Origin: Fischerella muscicola SAG 1427-1 = PCC 73103
GTDB taxonomy: Bacteria > Cyanobacteriota > Cyanobacteriia > Cyanobacteriales > Nostocaceae
Length of the DNA stretch: 59,657 nucleotides
NCBI RefSeq assembly: GCF_000317245.1
Contig: NZ_AJLJ01000052.1
Location: forward strand, 1 to 59,657
Reading direction: 5' to 3'
Below the pieces are notes generated by a model. It did not search any database. It was not told the DNA's origin and saw only the letters and a program-made list of their open reading frames with translations. Made by a program: the position numbers and the translations under genes. This document shows, piece by piece, positions 28,244 through 37,153 of this stretch. The first letter of the stretch is position 1. Every line of letters starts with the position of its first letter.

Positions 28244-28708
28244 TTAATGATGTATTTCCAAATTGAGAATATAACATCCCAGTTGGACTTTTCCTGCCCA
28301 TAACTCATACTCCAGCCGTAAATTTTCCGGCAGTGGGTGTCCATTCATGGTCAGATTACGCGTAAAATTACGTAGACGAATTGGTTGGTGCGGTTGTAGG
28401 GACTCATTCGGCAACCAGTAGCGAGTAATACCATATACACCTCGTTCCCAAAAATGCCGATAGCTCAACTGAGCATTTCCTTGCATAGTCATGGTTACTC
28501 GGTAGGGAGAAATCTCTAGCCATAATACTCTCGGACTACTGGGATTTAGTGCTTCTTTACTATTAGTGACAGTTGGTGCTGTCAACAGTAAATGAAAGCG
28601 ATCGCGGTCTTTTTGATACAACGTTGCGGCAGTTTCAACAACAGACCAAAGTGGCAGATCTGTAGAAATCAGTGATAAGCACACGGGCTTGCGGTGATGT
28701 GTCAGCAT
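28244..28708 (-). CDS. Conserved-looking protein of unknown function
   Basis: A 154-residue soluble protein with no signal peptide or membrane segment. It has an alpha/beta pattern with many aromatic residues (RHFWERGVYGITRYWLPNE, LRLEYELWAGKVQLGCYILNLEIHH). I recognise no family. Codon use is native, with a HIP1-like site inside. It is divergent from the 0.9-kb non-coding region and convergent with the response regulator. Confidence 0.6.
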   Translation of the reverse strand: MLTHHRKPVCLSLISTDLPLWSVVETAATLYQKDRDRFHLLLTAPTVTNSKEALNPSSPRVLWLEISPYRVTMTMQGNAQLSYRHFWERGVYGITRYWLPNESLQPHQPIRLRNFTRNLTMNGHPLPENLRLEYELWAGKVQLGCYILNLEIHH

Positions 28709-28855
28709 GGGAGCGATAGAGGCTAAAAGCTAAGGAGTAAAACGAAATCAATAATCAGGGGATCGGCAATTAATGGTAAGCAACTGAATGTTATTTAGCT
28801 ACGCTTTGATAAACTGGACAAATCGGGCTTAAAACAAGTAAGATACCAATCTATG

Positions 28856-28876
28856 AAGCCTTAATCAGGCTTTTTC
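28856..28876 (+). terminator. Possible small intrinsic terminator
   Basis: AAGCCT / AGGCTT with a 5-base loop, running into TTTTTC. No coding frame precedes it on this strand, so if real it would end a short untranslated transcript from about 28720 on. The stem is short; the assignment is tentative. Confidence 0.35.
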
Positions 28877-29132
28877 TAAATTTAGCTTCAGCAATGATAG
28901 TTTACGTAGTTGCAATGTGCTGTAATCAAAGTAAACACACTTGTGCTTGAGCGGTTTCCAGCTCTGGGAAACTTGCTGGTTACATTATAAGGAAGTGAGA
29001 GTAGATGTAGAAGCGCAAAGCCTGACTTCCTGAAGTATCCAAATGCTACTGCCCATAAACACGTAAACCATTACTGTTTTGTCGAATTACTGACAAATAG
29101 TAACGAGTGAACATTAAATTAGTGAACAGTAC

Positions 29133-29200
29133 CAGCCGCAGTTATCAGGTTTATGCTGGGGGACTTATACTCAGTCATGAAACTGATAACTAATAACTGT
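29133..29200. repeat. AGTTATCAG hairpin element, copy 1
   Basis: Arms AGTTATCAG (29140-29148) and CTGATAACT (29183-29191) enclose a roughly 34-base loop including ACTTATAC. About 60 bases match copy 2 at 29500 with few changes. Confidence 0.65.
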
Positions 29201-29499
29201 TTTGAGTAATTTTCATACAACAGAAAGCGATAGGATACTAGCGAGGAACTAACTAGCACTTTGCCAAACTAAGTTTGCGAGGCTTGTAGTGAGCGCTTAA
29301 GCGCTCATAAAAACTAAAGTCCACCCTGCGGGAGACACATAGACCGACGAAGTCCGGCTTCTCGTAGAGTAGTGGCTTTTCTGTTCCCACCAAAGGGTTC
29401 CCGCAGGGTAAGTAGCCGCTCTTACGAGCGTCTACACTACAAACTAAGCAAAAACCATTTGGTGAACTACTAGCAATCGCTTAAATCAGCGAATAGTAA

Positions 29500-29562
29500 C
29501 AGCCGCAGTTATCAGGTCTATGCTTGGGAACTTATACCCATTAATGAAATTGATAACTGTTA
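29500..29562. repeat. AGTTATCAG hairpin element, copy 2
   Basis: Arms CAGTTATCA (29506-29514) and TGATAACTG (29551-29559). The shared core is AGCCGCAGTTATCAGGT-TATGCT and ACTTATAC-CA. The arm pair has shifted by one base relative to copy 1 but still pairs. It lies 52 bp before the aroA start. Confidence 0.65.
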
Positions 29563-29614
29563 AAGCTTTTGCTATTTATCAACTTCCTATACAGTCACAA
29601 GCCAGTTTATCCTA

Positions 29615-30967
29615 ATGTCACCTTCTGTTATAACCGTAGAAACGAAAGAAAACGTTTCCCAAAACTTAATCATTCAGCCGCCTGCTTCTGGATTATCTTT
29701 ACAAGGGCGGATTCAGATTCCAGGAGATAAATCTATTTCTCATCGTGCTTTGATGTTAGGTGCGATCGCTCAAGGTCAAACCCAAATTAAAGGGTTACTT
29801 TTGGGTGAAGATCCTTGTAGCACCGCTAGCTGTTTCCAAGCGATGGGGGCTGAAATTTCTGAGTTAAATAGTGAATTAGTAACAGTTACAGGTATTGGTT
29901 TGGGAAATTTGCAAGAACCAGCAGATGTGTTGAATGCTGGTAATTCGGGTACGACAATGCGATTAATGTTGGGATTATTAGCATCCCATCCAGGACGCTT
30001 TTTTCCTGTTACAGGTGATAGTTCTTTGCGATCGCGTCCAATGTCCCGTGTAGTGAAACCACTCCAACAAATGGGAGCGCAAATTTGGGGACGTCAAGGT
30101 AATTCTTTAGCACCCTTAGCAATTTCTGGACAGGCTCTCAAACCTATTCACTACCATTCTCCTATTGCTTCTGCTCAAGTCAAATCCTGTATTTTGCTAG
30201 CAGGTTTGTTAACAGAAGGACAAACCACTGTGACTGAACCAGCCCTTTCCCGTGATCATAGTGAACGAATGCTAAGGGCGTTTGGGGCAAAATTAGATAT
30301 TGACCCAAAAACTCATAGTGTCACGATTACAGGCCCTGCTCAACTTGTTGGACAAACAGTAATTGTCCCTGGTGATATCAGTTCCGCCGCCTTTTGGTTA
30401 GTAGCTGGGGCGATCGTACCAAATTCAGATTTAGTGATTGAGAATGTCGGCGTTAATCCTACCCGTACAGGCATTTTAGAAGCTTTAGCTATGATGGGAG
30501 CAGACATTCAATTATTAAATGAACGGGAAGTTGCTGGTGAACCAGTCGCTGATTTGCGAGTACGTTCCAGTCGCCTACAAAGTTGTACGATCGCAGGGGA
30601 GATTATACCCAGACTAATTGATGAAATTCCAATTTTGGCAGTAGCCGCAGTATTTGCCGAAGGTACAACTGTAATTAAAGATGCTGCTGAATTACGGGTG
30701 AAAGAGAGTGATCGCATTGCTGTGATGGCGCAGCAACTAAATAAAATGGGAGCAAAAGTTACCGAACTACCTGATGGCATGGAAATCATAGGCGGTACTT
30801 CCCTAGTGGCAACAGATTTAGATAGCCATACAGATCACCGGATAGCCATGAGTTTGGCGATCGCCGCTTTAGTTGCCACTGGTACAACTACCATCCACCG
30901 TGCAGAAGCAGCAAGTATCTCTTATCCAAATTTTATTCCCACACTACAAAGTGTTATTAGTCAATAG
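29615..30967 (+). CDS. aroA: 3-phosphoshikimate 1-carboxyvinyltransferase (EPSP synthase)
   Basis: A 450-residue AroA, the sixth shikimate-pathway step, joining PEP to shikimate 3-phosphate. The N-terminal [19 protein letters not shown] carries the shikimate-phosphate and PEP contacts; then [11 protein letters not shown] (signature 1), [34 protein letters not shown] (signature 2) and [11 protein letters not shown]. The NAGNSGT loop has the usual class I-type Gly and Thr. A roughly 25-residue N-terminal extension precedes the fold. Long non-coding leader upstream. Confidence 0.97.
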   Translation: MSPSVITVETKENVSQNLIIQPPASGLSLQGRIQIPGDKSISHRALMLGAIAQGQTQIKGLLLGEDPCSTASCFQAMGAEISELNSELVTVTGIGLGNLQEPADVLNAGNSGTTMRLMLGLLASHPGRFFPVTGDSSLRSRPMSRVVKPLQQMGAQIWGRQGNSLAPLAISGQALKPIHYHSPIASAQVKSCILLAGLLTEGQTTVTEPALSRDHSERMLRAFGAKLDIDPKTHSVTITGPAQLVGQTVIVPGDISSAAFWLVAGAIVPNSDLVIENVGVNPTRTGILEALAMMGADIQLLNEREVAGEPVADLRVRSSRLQSCTIAGEIIPRLIDEIPILAVAAVFAEGTTVIKDAAELRVKESDRIAVMAQQLNKMGAKVTELPDGMEIIGGTSLVATDLDSHTDHRIAMSLAIAALVATGTTTIHRAEAASISYPNFIPTLQSVISQ

Positions 30968-31003
30968 TCATTGGGAATTGGGGAGCGGGGAGCGGGGGAA
31001 AGA

Positions 31004-31131
31004 AGTCAAAAGTCAAAAGTCAAAAGTCAAAAGTCATAAAGTCAAAAATTTCTTAATTATGCCCGATGCCCAATGCCCAATGCCCGATGCCCGATGCCCG
31101 ATGCCCAATGCCCAATGCCCAATGCCCAAAT
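31004..31131. repeat. AAAAGTC and ATGCCCA/ATGCCCG short tandem repeats
   Basis: About five AAAAGTC heptamers followed, after TTTCTTAATT, by about ten ATGCCC[AG] heptamers. The spacer 30968-31295 otherwise holds only the upstream region of the small gene at 31296. Confidence 0.75.
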
Positions 31132-31295
31132 AGATAGACAGGCTGCAAGAAAAATTCTACAATTTTACTAATTGTAGTAAATTGACTCATTGTATAATTA
31201 CCATAAACATGGTAGAGATTGTCCTGTAGTTAGCTTCGCTTGCGAAATCACTTACATAATAGAAGAGAGTATTTTAGTAGAGGACAACAAGCAAA

Positions 31296-31418
31296 ATGGA
31301 TGTAAAGGTAATATTAATCGCACTGACAGCAATTTTTACTGTATCATGCTTGTTCTTTGGCACTAAAAACGGTTTCTACGATTCTGACAACTACCATGGC
31401 AATGGCTCTGCACATTGA
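31296..31418 (+). CDS. 40-residue single-span membrane protein
   Basis: ATG at 31296, TGA at 31416-31418. The product begins MDVKVILIALTAIFTVSCLF, a single hydrophobic helix at residues 4-22, then FGTKNGFYDSDNYHGNGSAH with a His/Gly/Asn-rich end. AGAGGACAA lies upstream. The pattern (one helix plus a conserved-looking polar tail) is that of small subunits of thylakoid complexes. From memory it resembles the small NDH-1 subunit group (NdhP-like), but I cannot confirm this. It is a gene by itself, between aroA and the metallo-beta-lactamase gene. Confidence 0.7.
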   Translation: MDVKVILIALTAIFTVSCLFFGTKNGFYDSDNYHGNGSAH

Positions 31419-31498
31419 TAGAAATACAGTCAAAGGAACGGCCCCTAATCTGTCTGATCAGAACTCTTGATGACTCAAATTTTCTGAAATCAGTAACT

Positions 31499-31626
31499 AG
31501 TTATCAGGCTATGGTGCAGTACTTCTAAGTACCACCAATGCTTTCCACTCTACGCTTTAGTGGTAGATTCAACCCAGATCATAAAACTGATAACTAATAA
31601 CTGATAACTGATAACTGATAACTGTT
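31499..31626. repeat. AGTTATCAG hairpin element, copy 3, with AACTGAT repeats
   Basis: Arms AGTTATCAG (31499) and CTGATAACT (31587) enclose about 80 bases including GGTACTTAGAAGT-like pairing (AGTACTTCTAAGTACC). It runs into four to five AACTGAT heptamers. The spacer 31419-31791 has nothing else recognisable. Confidence 0.55.
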
Positions 31627-31791
31627 AAATTAGGTTCTGTGAAGACTTCCTCCCCAATAGCAAATCCGCTTTCCAAGGGCGTAGGGGCGCAAGTTAGGAA
31701 ATTAGCCCCTAGATAAAGTGATAAATATCGTTGTAACAGTTCTTGGTTTGTCGGAAATATTCATCAAAATGAGTGCAACGGGGAGGAAAGC

Positions 31792-33471
31792 ATGAGCGAT
31801 CGCCTGTCAGCATCCTCTCGTATTGATCCAGGGGAAACAGCCAGTGAATTGGAATGTATACCCTATGGTGTCAACCATACCGAAGAAGGTGTGTGTCTTT
31901 TCGTGCGGATGGGACCACACCGCTTTTTACTGGACTGCGGTTTAGCAGATATTTCGCCAATACTCAAAGGAGTTACAAAGCCAGCACGCCGAGGTAGCTC
32001 GCCTCTACCTGCTGACTTTGTTTTTATCAGTCATGCTCACCCAGATCACGCCAGAGGCTTGCTGGCGCTACATCAGGCTTTTCCTCTGTTACCAATCTAC
32101 GCTAGCGAAGTCACTAGCAAGTTACTACCTTTAAATTGGGTTGATCAAGAAGGTCAACAACTGTCACAATTTTGTCAGGCTTTGCCTTTGCGATCGCCAC
32201 TGGAACTTAAAGATGGTCTGGTGGTGGAACTATTTGCTGCTGGGCATTTACCAGGGGCTGTAGCAATTTTGTTTACCTACATTACCCCACAGCGTACTTA
32301 TAAATTACTGTATACTGGTGACTTTTTCTTATCTAACTCGCGCTTAGTTGAGGGTTTGCGCTTAGAAGAACTGCGGGGTTTAGAGTTAGATGTGCTAATT
32401 ATTGAAGGAACTTATGGTACTTCTCGCCATCCTCACCGTCGCAACCAAGAAAATCAACTTGCAGAAAGAATTAATCGCGCGATCGCTGACCGTTATTCTG
32501 TACTCATGCCCACACCTGCTTTAGGATTGGGTCAAGAACTATTAATGCTTTTACGTAGCCATCATCATTTTACAGGTCGTGACCTTGATATTTGGGTTAA
32601 CGGTACTGTTGCTACTGGCTGCGATGCTTACTTAGAATTATTGCCTCACTTCCCGCCCTCGGTACAGAATTTTGCGCGTCATCAACCGTTATTTTGGGAT
32701 GAACGGATACGTCCTCGTGTCCGGCGTTTGCAGCCACAACAACGTGCAACTGTTGGTAAGTATCCCTGTATTATCGTCACTGACTCTACAACTGATCTGA
32801 GTCATTATATGCAACCTGATACAGGACCCTGGCTCATCCTCTTACCAGAAAAAACTGACATAAATATTAATCATGAGCATTTTCCAGGGATAGTCACTAT
32901 TGAAAACTATCTACTTGCCCAGCATAGTGATGGCCCTGGTACAACTCAATTAATTCATAATTTGCGACCGCAGCATGTGATCTTTTTTCATGCTACTCCT
33001 ACCTACTTGGCAGATTTGACTAGCTTGGAAGAGTTGCAAAACCGTTATCATGTACATTCTCCAGCAGTAGGTACGTTAGTAGAGTTACTGTTTGGTGAGA
33101 CATTTTTGCAACCAGCAGCACCGGAAACAAATTATGAAGGCGAACTGACGGAGTTGGAGACGGTTGTAACAATAGCCCTTCCTGATGCGATTACAGCCGA
33201 TCCTCGTTGGCAACAATTTGCTGATACAGGTCTCATCGAAGCCCGTTGGCAAGGAGAAGAACTGGTATTGCGCGGGTTGTCGCAACGAGAACTTCTCAAT
33301 CAAAGTAGCGATCGCTATGTATGGTCTGATGTAGACTGTTGTGGAACCTGCCGACATCAAAGGGGACAACGGTGCTGGAATCCCGCGTCCCCTTTGTATA
33401 ATTTCAAAGTAACCCTTGATGGTTATTGTCCGGCCTTTGAGCGTCCAAATGATACTCACAATAGTTCCTAG
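31792..33471 (+). CDS. Metallo-beta-lactamase/beta-CASP family nuclease-like protein
   Basis: 559 residues. The MBL motif is FISHAHPDHARGLL, with later His in AAGHLPGA and the Asp in LYTGDFFL. The beta-CASP part starts at IIEGTYGTSRHPHRRNQE and includes MPTPALGLGQELLMLLRS. This is the CPSF-73/RNase J-like architecture, implying RNA cleavage. The C-terminus has a Cys cluster, C-C-x2-C-x7-C-x17-C (CCGTCRHQRGQRC...GYCPAF), able to hold a metal or Fe-S centre. This add-on is not part of the catalytic core. The start codon is followed directly by a HIP1 site. Confidence 0.85.
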   Translation: MSDRLSASSRIDPGETASELECIPYGVNHTEEGVCLFVRMGPHRFLLDCGLADISPILKGVTKPARRGSSPLPADFVFISHAHPDHARGLLALHQAFPLLPIYASEVTSKLLPLNWVDQEGQQLSQFCQALPLRSPLELKDGLVVELFAAGHLPGAVAILFTYITPQRTYKLLYTGDFFLSNSRLVEGLRLEELRGLELDVLIIEGTYGTSRHPHRRNQENQLAERINRAIADRYSVLMPTPALGLGQELLMLLRSHHHFTGRDLDIWVNGTVATGCDAYLELLPHFPPSVQNFARHQPLFWDERIRPRVRRLQPQQRATVGKYPCIIVTDSTTDLSHYMQPDTGPWLILLPEKTDININHEHFPGIVTIENYLLAQHSDGPGTTQLIHNLRPQHVIFFHATPTYLADLTSLEELQNRYHVHSPAVGTLVELLFGETFLQPAAPETNYEGELTELETVVTIALPDAITADPRWQQFADTGLIEARWQGEELVLRGLSQRELLNQSSDRYVWSDVDCCGTCRHQRGQRCWNPASPLYNFKVTLDGYCPAFERPNDTHNSS

Positions 33472-33524
33472 TCATTAGTCATTTGCTTTCGACAAAAGAC
33501 TAATGACTAATGACCAATAACTAG

Positions 33525-33836
33525 TTAGTCTGGATTAGAATCTGTGTAACGATTGCGGATACGTTCTACCTCTGGACAGTCTTCAGTTAAGAGAGGTTCA
33601 ACATTGCCACGTGGCACAGAAGCTAATTTTTGGTTAATGGCACCAATACTTTCGAGGCGAACCATCTCCTCCCAAGAGCAAACTTCATCTTCCTCTTCTG
33701 TCTCATAGCGTAGGGTTACTAAATCTCCCTCTATGTCGATGATGCGGGCGCGTTCAATCCAGCGTTGCTGGTCCCGCAAGAACACACATACCTCCCGTCC
33801 ATCGCAACACAGTTGATAAATCTTGCGGTGTAGCAT
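33525..33836 (-). CDS. Small conserved cyanobacterial-type protein
   Basis: A 103-residue acidic protein. Residues 1-60 look like a small beta barrel (MLHRKIYQLCCDGREVCVFL, RARIIDIEGDLVTLRYE), followed by an acidic CSWEEMVRLESIGAI and a charged tail. It has no membrane span. I do not know its function. It is convergent with the beta-CASP gene, from which it is separated by AATGACT heptamers. Confidence 0.65.
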   Translation of the reverse strand: MLHRKIYQLCCDGREVCVFLRDQQRWIERARIIDIEGDLVTLRYETEEEDEVCSWEEMVRLESIGAINQKLASVPRGNVEPLLTEDCPEVERIRNRYTDSNPD

Positions 33837-34366
33837 CTACTGCTTCTGCCTTTTTTCTAGTTAAATCTGTTAACATGTGGGTTTTATTCCCCAATTGATA
33901 GCAATCTTTACGGGTTGATAAAATTAACCCTCAAAAATGCTCTATCTGATCCAAACTCAAGATTTGTATATGGTTATCAACCAGTGTGAATTTTGGATCA
34001 TTAATTTAAAGTTGGCTTGTATTTAATTCACCAACTCACCCTAACCTATTAAGGCCATTCAGGGAATGTTAACTTCATAGAAGTCACATAATTCAGGAGT
34101 TAACCTGAACAGGTTGATAGTATTTGGTGGTAATTCCTTAGTACCATTATGTAATAAAAGATACTCAAAAACAAGCTTAGGTTGCGGTTGTTGAAGTTGC
34201 CTACTTGTATTCATTGGTATTGCTGGGAAGTCTAGGGACTCGGCTTTACTTTTACCCCTACGTAATTGATCTTAGCTTATTCTCTAGTAACCTTCATGCT
34301 TTTAAACAACTAATGCTGAAAAAGTCATGCGTCTTTTTAGTCAATAGTTAATTAATGCTTAGTTTT
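33837..34366. other. Non-coding spacer
   Basis: 530 bp with no coding frame. A weak AACCT-GAAC-AGGTT hairpin lies near 34104-34117. No repeat arrays. It may carry promoters for the small gene at 33525. Confidence 0.35.
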
Positions 34367-34582
34367 TTACTTTCTTTTATCGTATTTGGGACATTCCATG
34401 ACCAAATTTGAAGAAGCTTCTCGCTTAATTCGACCTGCATGAACAGCATCTAGTAATGTTGAGAGGTCAGCTAAATCTTCTGGGTTATAGCTTTTCGTCG
34501 CCAGCATTTGATGAAGAAGACCCTCGGATTCAACACTCAGATATCCTGTTTGAAAAGCAGATTCAATAAGGGCGCGGATCAT
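34367..34582 (-). CDS. Small soluble protein, function unknown
   Basis: 71 residues, all-helical in appearance (MIRALIESAFQTGYLSVESEGLLHQMLATKSY, EDLADLSTLLDAVHAGRIKRE). The regular heptad-like spacing, native codon use and clear start suggest a real gene. Homologues of this kind are common as short unknown proteins in filamentous cyanobacteria. No motif allows a role. The 278-bp spacer upstream is AT-rich without features. Confidence 0.55.
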   Translation of the reverse strand: MIRALIESAFQTGYLSVESEGLLHQMLATKSYNPEDLADLSTLLDAVHAGRIKREASSNLVMECPKYDKRK

Positions 34583-34860
34583 TGTGATTAGGTCATAATA
34601 TGGCGATGATTGTTTCTACTGTGGAACATATTCATAATTGTTGAGTTGATAGAGATCAGCAAGTAAGAGTGATTGGAGTTTAGATTCAAAGTGATTAAAA
34701 TCACATTATTGCTCAGATGTTTAAACTTTTTTTCATTTTTTATACTGTTGAATATGTAAGAACAACCTCGAAGATACAATAAAATTATGTAATACCACGT
34801 AACTAATTTTTTTTTATTCAAATCTTTACATAATACTTAATCAGTAAAATTAATACGGTG

Positions 34861-35664
34861 CTAGGACATAAATAAACGAAAATCCTCATCTTGTTGACTT
34901 AATTTTACCCAATCGAGATTTAAACCACGGAATTTATGCACTAGGCGATCGCAAGCAGGACGTTCAGTGGCATAATGACCAGCATCAACTAAAACTAGAC
35001 CGCGATCGCGGCTTTCTTGAAACTGGTGAAACTTACAATCAGAAGTTAGATAAACTTGAGCGCCAGTTTTGACTACCGCCGAAATAAAACTAGCCCCCGA
35101 ACCTCCCAAAACCGCAACTCTGTCAATTTTTTGCTGTAAATCTGTTGTGGGAGAGAAAATGACAGAGGGAGGATGTAGCCGATCTTGAATTGTCGTTAGT
35201 AAATCTTGCAACACCAAAGCAGGCTGGAGAACACCTACACGTCCGTAGCCTAAACCTGCTTGCGTAGGTACTATAGGAGAAACTTGTTGAAGTTCCAAAA
35301 TTTGAGCCAAAACATCGGCAGTGCCATCTTGAACTTGATCAAAATTGGTGTGGGCGGTGTAAATTCCTATATTGTGGCTAAAAGCTAACCGCGCCATTTC
35401 CGCAATCGGATTTCCACTACATAGAGACTTCGGCGGACTAAAAATGAGGGGATGGTGGGCAAAAATTAGATTTACAGAGATACCAGCTTTTTGATAGGCG
35501 ATCGCCTCCTGCATTACCGCCAGAGTCGGCGTCAAACAAACCAGAACCCTTGCTTGTTCCTTTAAAATACCCGGTTCAATCTGCCAACCACAATTATCCC
35601 AGCTTTCTTGCCAAGCCGGATTTGCCCATTCTTCAAACCAAGCAATTAAATCAGCAATTTTCAT
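34861..35664 (-). CDS. Nif3-like dinuclear metal-centre protein
   Basis: A 267-residue Nif3/YbgI/DUF34 family member. Metal-binding motifs: IFAHHPLIFSPPKSL (two His), IYTAHTNFDQ (His and Asp), and near the C-terminus DAGHYATERPACD (His and Glu). WDNCGWQIE begins the first domain. Proposed GTP cyclohydrolase I-like folds or metal-insertase roles are unproven for the family. Length is typical of the short form without the insertion domain. Confidence 0.9.
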   Translation of the reverse strand: MKIADLIAWFEEWANPAWQESWDNCGWQIEPGILKEQARVLVCLTPTLAVMQEAIAYQKAGISVNLIFAHHPLIFSPPKSLCSGNPIAEMARLAFSHNIGIYTAHTNFDQVQDGTADVLAQILELQQVSPIVPTQAGLGYGRVGVLQPALVLQDLLTTIQDRLHPPSVIFSPTTDLQQKIDRVAVLGGSGASFISAVVKTGAQVYLTSDCKFHQFQESRDRGLVLVDAGHYATERPACDRLVHKFRGLNLDWVKLSQQDEDFRLFMS

Positions 35665-35813
35665 TTTCTTATTTGTTGGTCATTTGTGAGCCAGCGCGGT
35701 CTTGGGGGTCTCCCCCATGTAGACGCGTAAGCGGCTTCTCGTAGAGTGCGACTGGCGAACCCGTAAGGGTCATTGGTTACTAGTTTATCTGCTTGTCTCC
35801 CCACTCCCCCTTG

Positions 35814-36712
35814 CTTTCAAGGGTAGGGATTTAAAAAAGGGGCAATATAGCCAGTAAAATACAGAACTGAAGTCAGACCGCAAAAATAACTAAGGCAGAT
35901 GCAGTAAAGAATTTCAGGGTGTGGGAGGGAAAATGCAGCTAGGAAAGAATGAAGAATTAAGACAATGGACGAGGACAGTCATAGAAAAGATGCCGCATCT
36001 GTCCAAGTCACAAGCAGTAGTACTAGCAATGTGGAGTTTTGGGATAGTCATGACCCAATCAAGCGGGCTGACAACAGTTTCGGTGTTTTTAGCAGAGCTA
36101 TTGGGAAAAAAGGAAAATACAGTACGTCAGCAGTTACGGGAATGGTTAAGAGACGCAAAAGATAAAACAAAAACAAAAGATGGGCGGGCTTCATTGGAGG
36201 TAACATCTTGTTTTAGTCCGTTGTTGGCGTGGATTTTATGCCTATGGCCAGAATCAGAAAAACGGCTAGCATTGGCAGCAGATGCTTGCTGGTATTCGAT
36301 GCGTTCTTGGATTGAGTGTCTGTTTAAAGACGGTAAACGTGGTGGTATGAAAAGGCATCGGACTAAAATTACAGATCCTCAACGTGCCGAAAGGCATTGG
36401 TTAGCTATAGCGGTCGCTACTTTGTGGCAAGTGAGTGTTGGTGGAGAAGTTGATGCAAATTTGCCCATTAGTAGTTTAGATGAGCTACCACCCACCCATG
36501 TTGCTCGACGCAATTTTAAAAATAGTTTCCTCCATCGTTGTCTCTCGTGTTTTCGTCGTGGGTTTTTAGTGATTAAGGCTGCCGTTCTCAATCGCCTGCC
36601 ATTACCAATCGGTGGTTTTTTCCCTGAACCTTGGCCAACCTTGACTCCACAACTCCATGTTTCTCAAATTACCCTCTCTACTGCCTGATTTTTAATTCCC
36701 TACCCTTGAAAG
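35814..36712. mobile_element. IS4-like insertion sequence, internally deleted, with intact ends and target duplication
   Basis: The terminal inverted repeats at 35814-35837 and 36689-36712 match 23 of 24 bases (CTTTCAAGGGTAGGGA at the tips). Directly outside them ACTCCCCCTTG occurs at 35803-35813 and again at 36713-36723, an 11-bp target duplication. The element is 899 bp, and its transposase lacks the middle of the catalytic domain. Ends and duplication are so clean that insertion is recent. Its 11-bp duplication suits the IS4 group. It moved into the spacer between the Nif3-like and YjbQ genes. Confidence 0.93.
35933..36688 (+). pseudogene. Deleted transposase of the IS4-like element
   Basis: The open frame (251 codons from ATG 35933, GGAGGG upstream) keeps the N-terminal helix-turn-helix-like part (ELLGKKENTVRQQLREWL) and the first catalytic-Asp region LALAADA. 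It then jumps directly to CWYSMRSWIECLFKD, which holds the catalytic Glu. The roughly 150-200 residues normally between, including the second Asp, are missing, although the frame is preserved. The protein cannot catalyse transposition itself; it may bind ends or act as an inhibitor. Confidence 0.85.
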
Positions 36713-36739
36713 ACTCCCCCTTGTCCCCTCAACCCCCAA

Positions 36740-37153
36740 CTACCCGGAGATATGAACGACCAATTCTCTATGATGACTATGCTGGCGATGTTCCCAAACG
36801 TAAATTCCTTGCCAAGTTCCCAAAACTAAGTGACCTCTATTAATGGGGATGGTTTCTGATGTGTGAGTGAGGACAGTACGTATATGTGCTGGCATATCAT
36901 CCGATCCTTCAGTATCGTGAATATACTGGGCTGATTCTGGGACAATTTTGGCCATAAAATTTGCCAAATCTCTGAGTACATCTGGATCAGCGTTTTCTTG
37001 AATCAGCAAACTGGCTGAAGTGTGACGCAAAAATAAAGTACAAAGTCCTGTTTCAACTCCTGACTCTGCGACTATTGCTTCAATTTTGGCAGTGATATTG
37101 TGCAAAGATTTACCAGTAGTGGAAATCCTGAGCAACTTTTGGTAGTGAGTCAT
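36740..37153 (-). CDS. YjbQ family (UPF0047) secondary thiamine-phosphate synthase-like protein
   Basis: A 137-residue single-domain protein. Signature: GLCTLFLRHTSASLLIQENADPDVLRDLANFMAKIVP, then HIRTVLTHTSETIPINRGHLVLGTWQGIYVWEHR. The conserved His and Glu residues form the family's metal-binding site. Members show weak thiamine-phosphate synthase activity; the physiological role is unsettled. The IS element lies just past its stop codon and does not touch it. Confidence 0.92.
   Translation of the reverse strand: MTHYQKLLRISTTGKSLHNITAKIEAIVAESGVETGLCTLFLRHTSASLLIQENADPDVLRDLANFMAKIVPESAQYIHDTEGSDDMPAHIRTVLTHTSETIPINRGHLVLGTWQGIYVWEHRQHSHHRELVVHISG

Larger units (their letters stand above)
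28877..29614 (+). other. Hairpin-rich non-coding region upstream of aroA
   Basis: No credible frame. Part A (about 28900-29050) shows GTTTCC-AGCTCTG-GGAAAC and AGGAAGT ... ACTTCCT stems, suggestive of a structured RNA. Part B has two related elements with AGTTATCAG/CTGATAACT arms (29140-29191 and 29506-29559). Part C, between them, has the 18-bp palindrome TGAGCGCTTAAGCGCTCA (29290-29307), ACCCTGCGGG/CCCGCAGGGT arms (29323 and 29400), and GTAGCCGCTCTTACGAGCGTCTAC-like DNA at 29412. It could be a long leader of aroA or host an independent RNA. Confidence 0.45.

Noticed and set aside
28900..29050. tRNA, 6S RNA, RNase P RNA or tmRNA
   Set aside because: None of the signatures I know (TPsiC arm, RNase P GAGGAAAGTCC, SRP tetraloop GGAAG...AGCAG) is present. 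Kept only as an unassigned structured region.
31060..31131. Tandem ATGCCC[AG] units as a possible CRISPR or minisatellite gene
   Set aside because: The unit is 7 bp without spacers. It is the common short tandem repeat of heterocystous cyanobacteria, also seen at 43030 and 40730.
34588..34821. 77-codon minus-strand frame rich in Asn, Ile and Lys
   Set aside because: Composition mirrors AT-rich spacer. No RBS or domain pattern.
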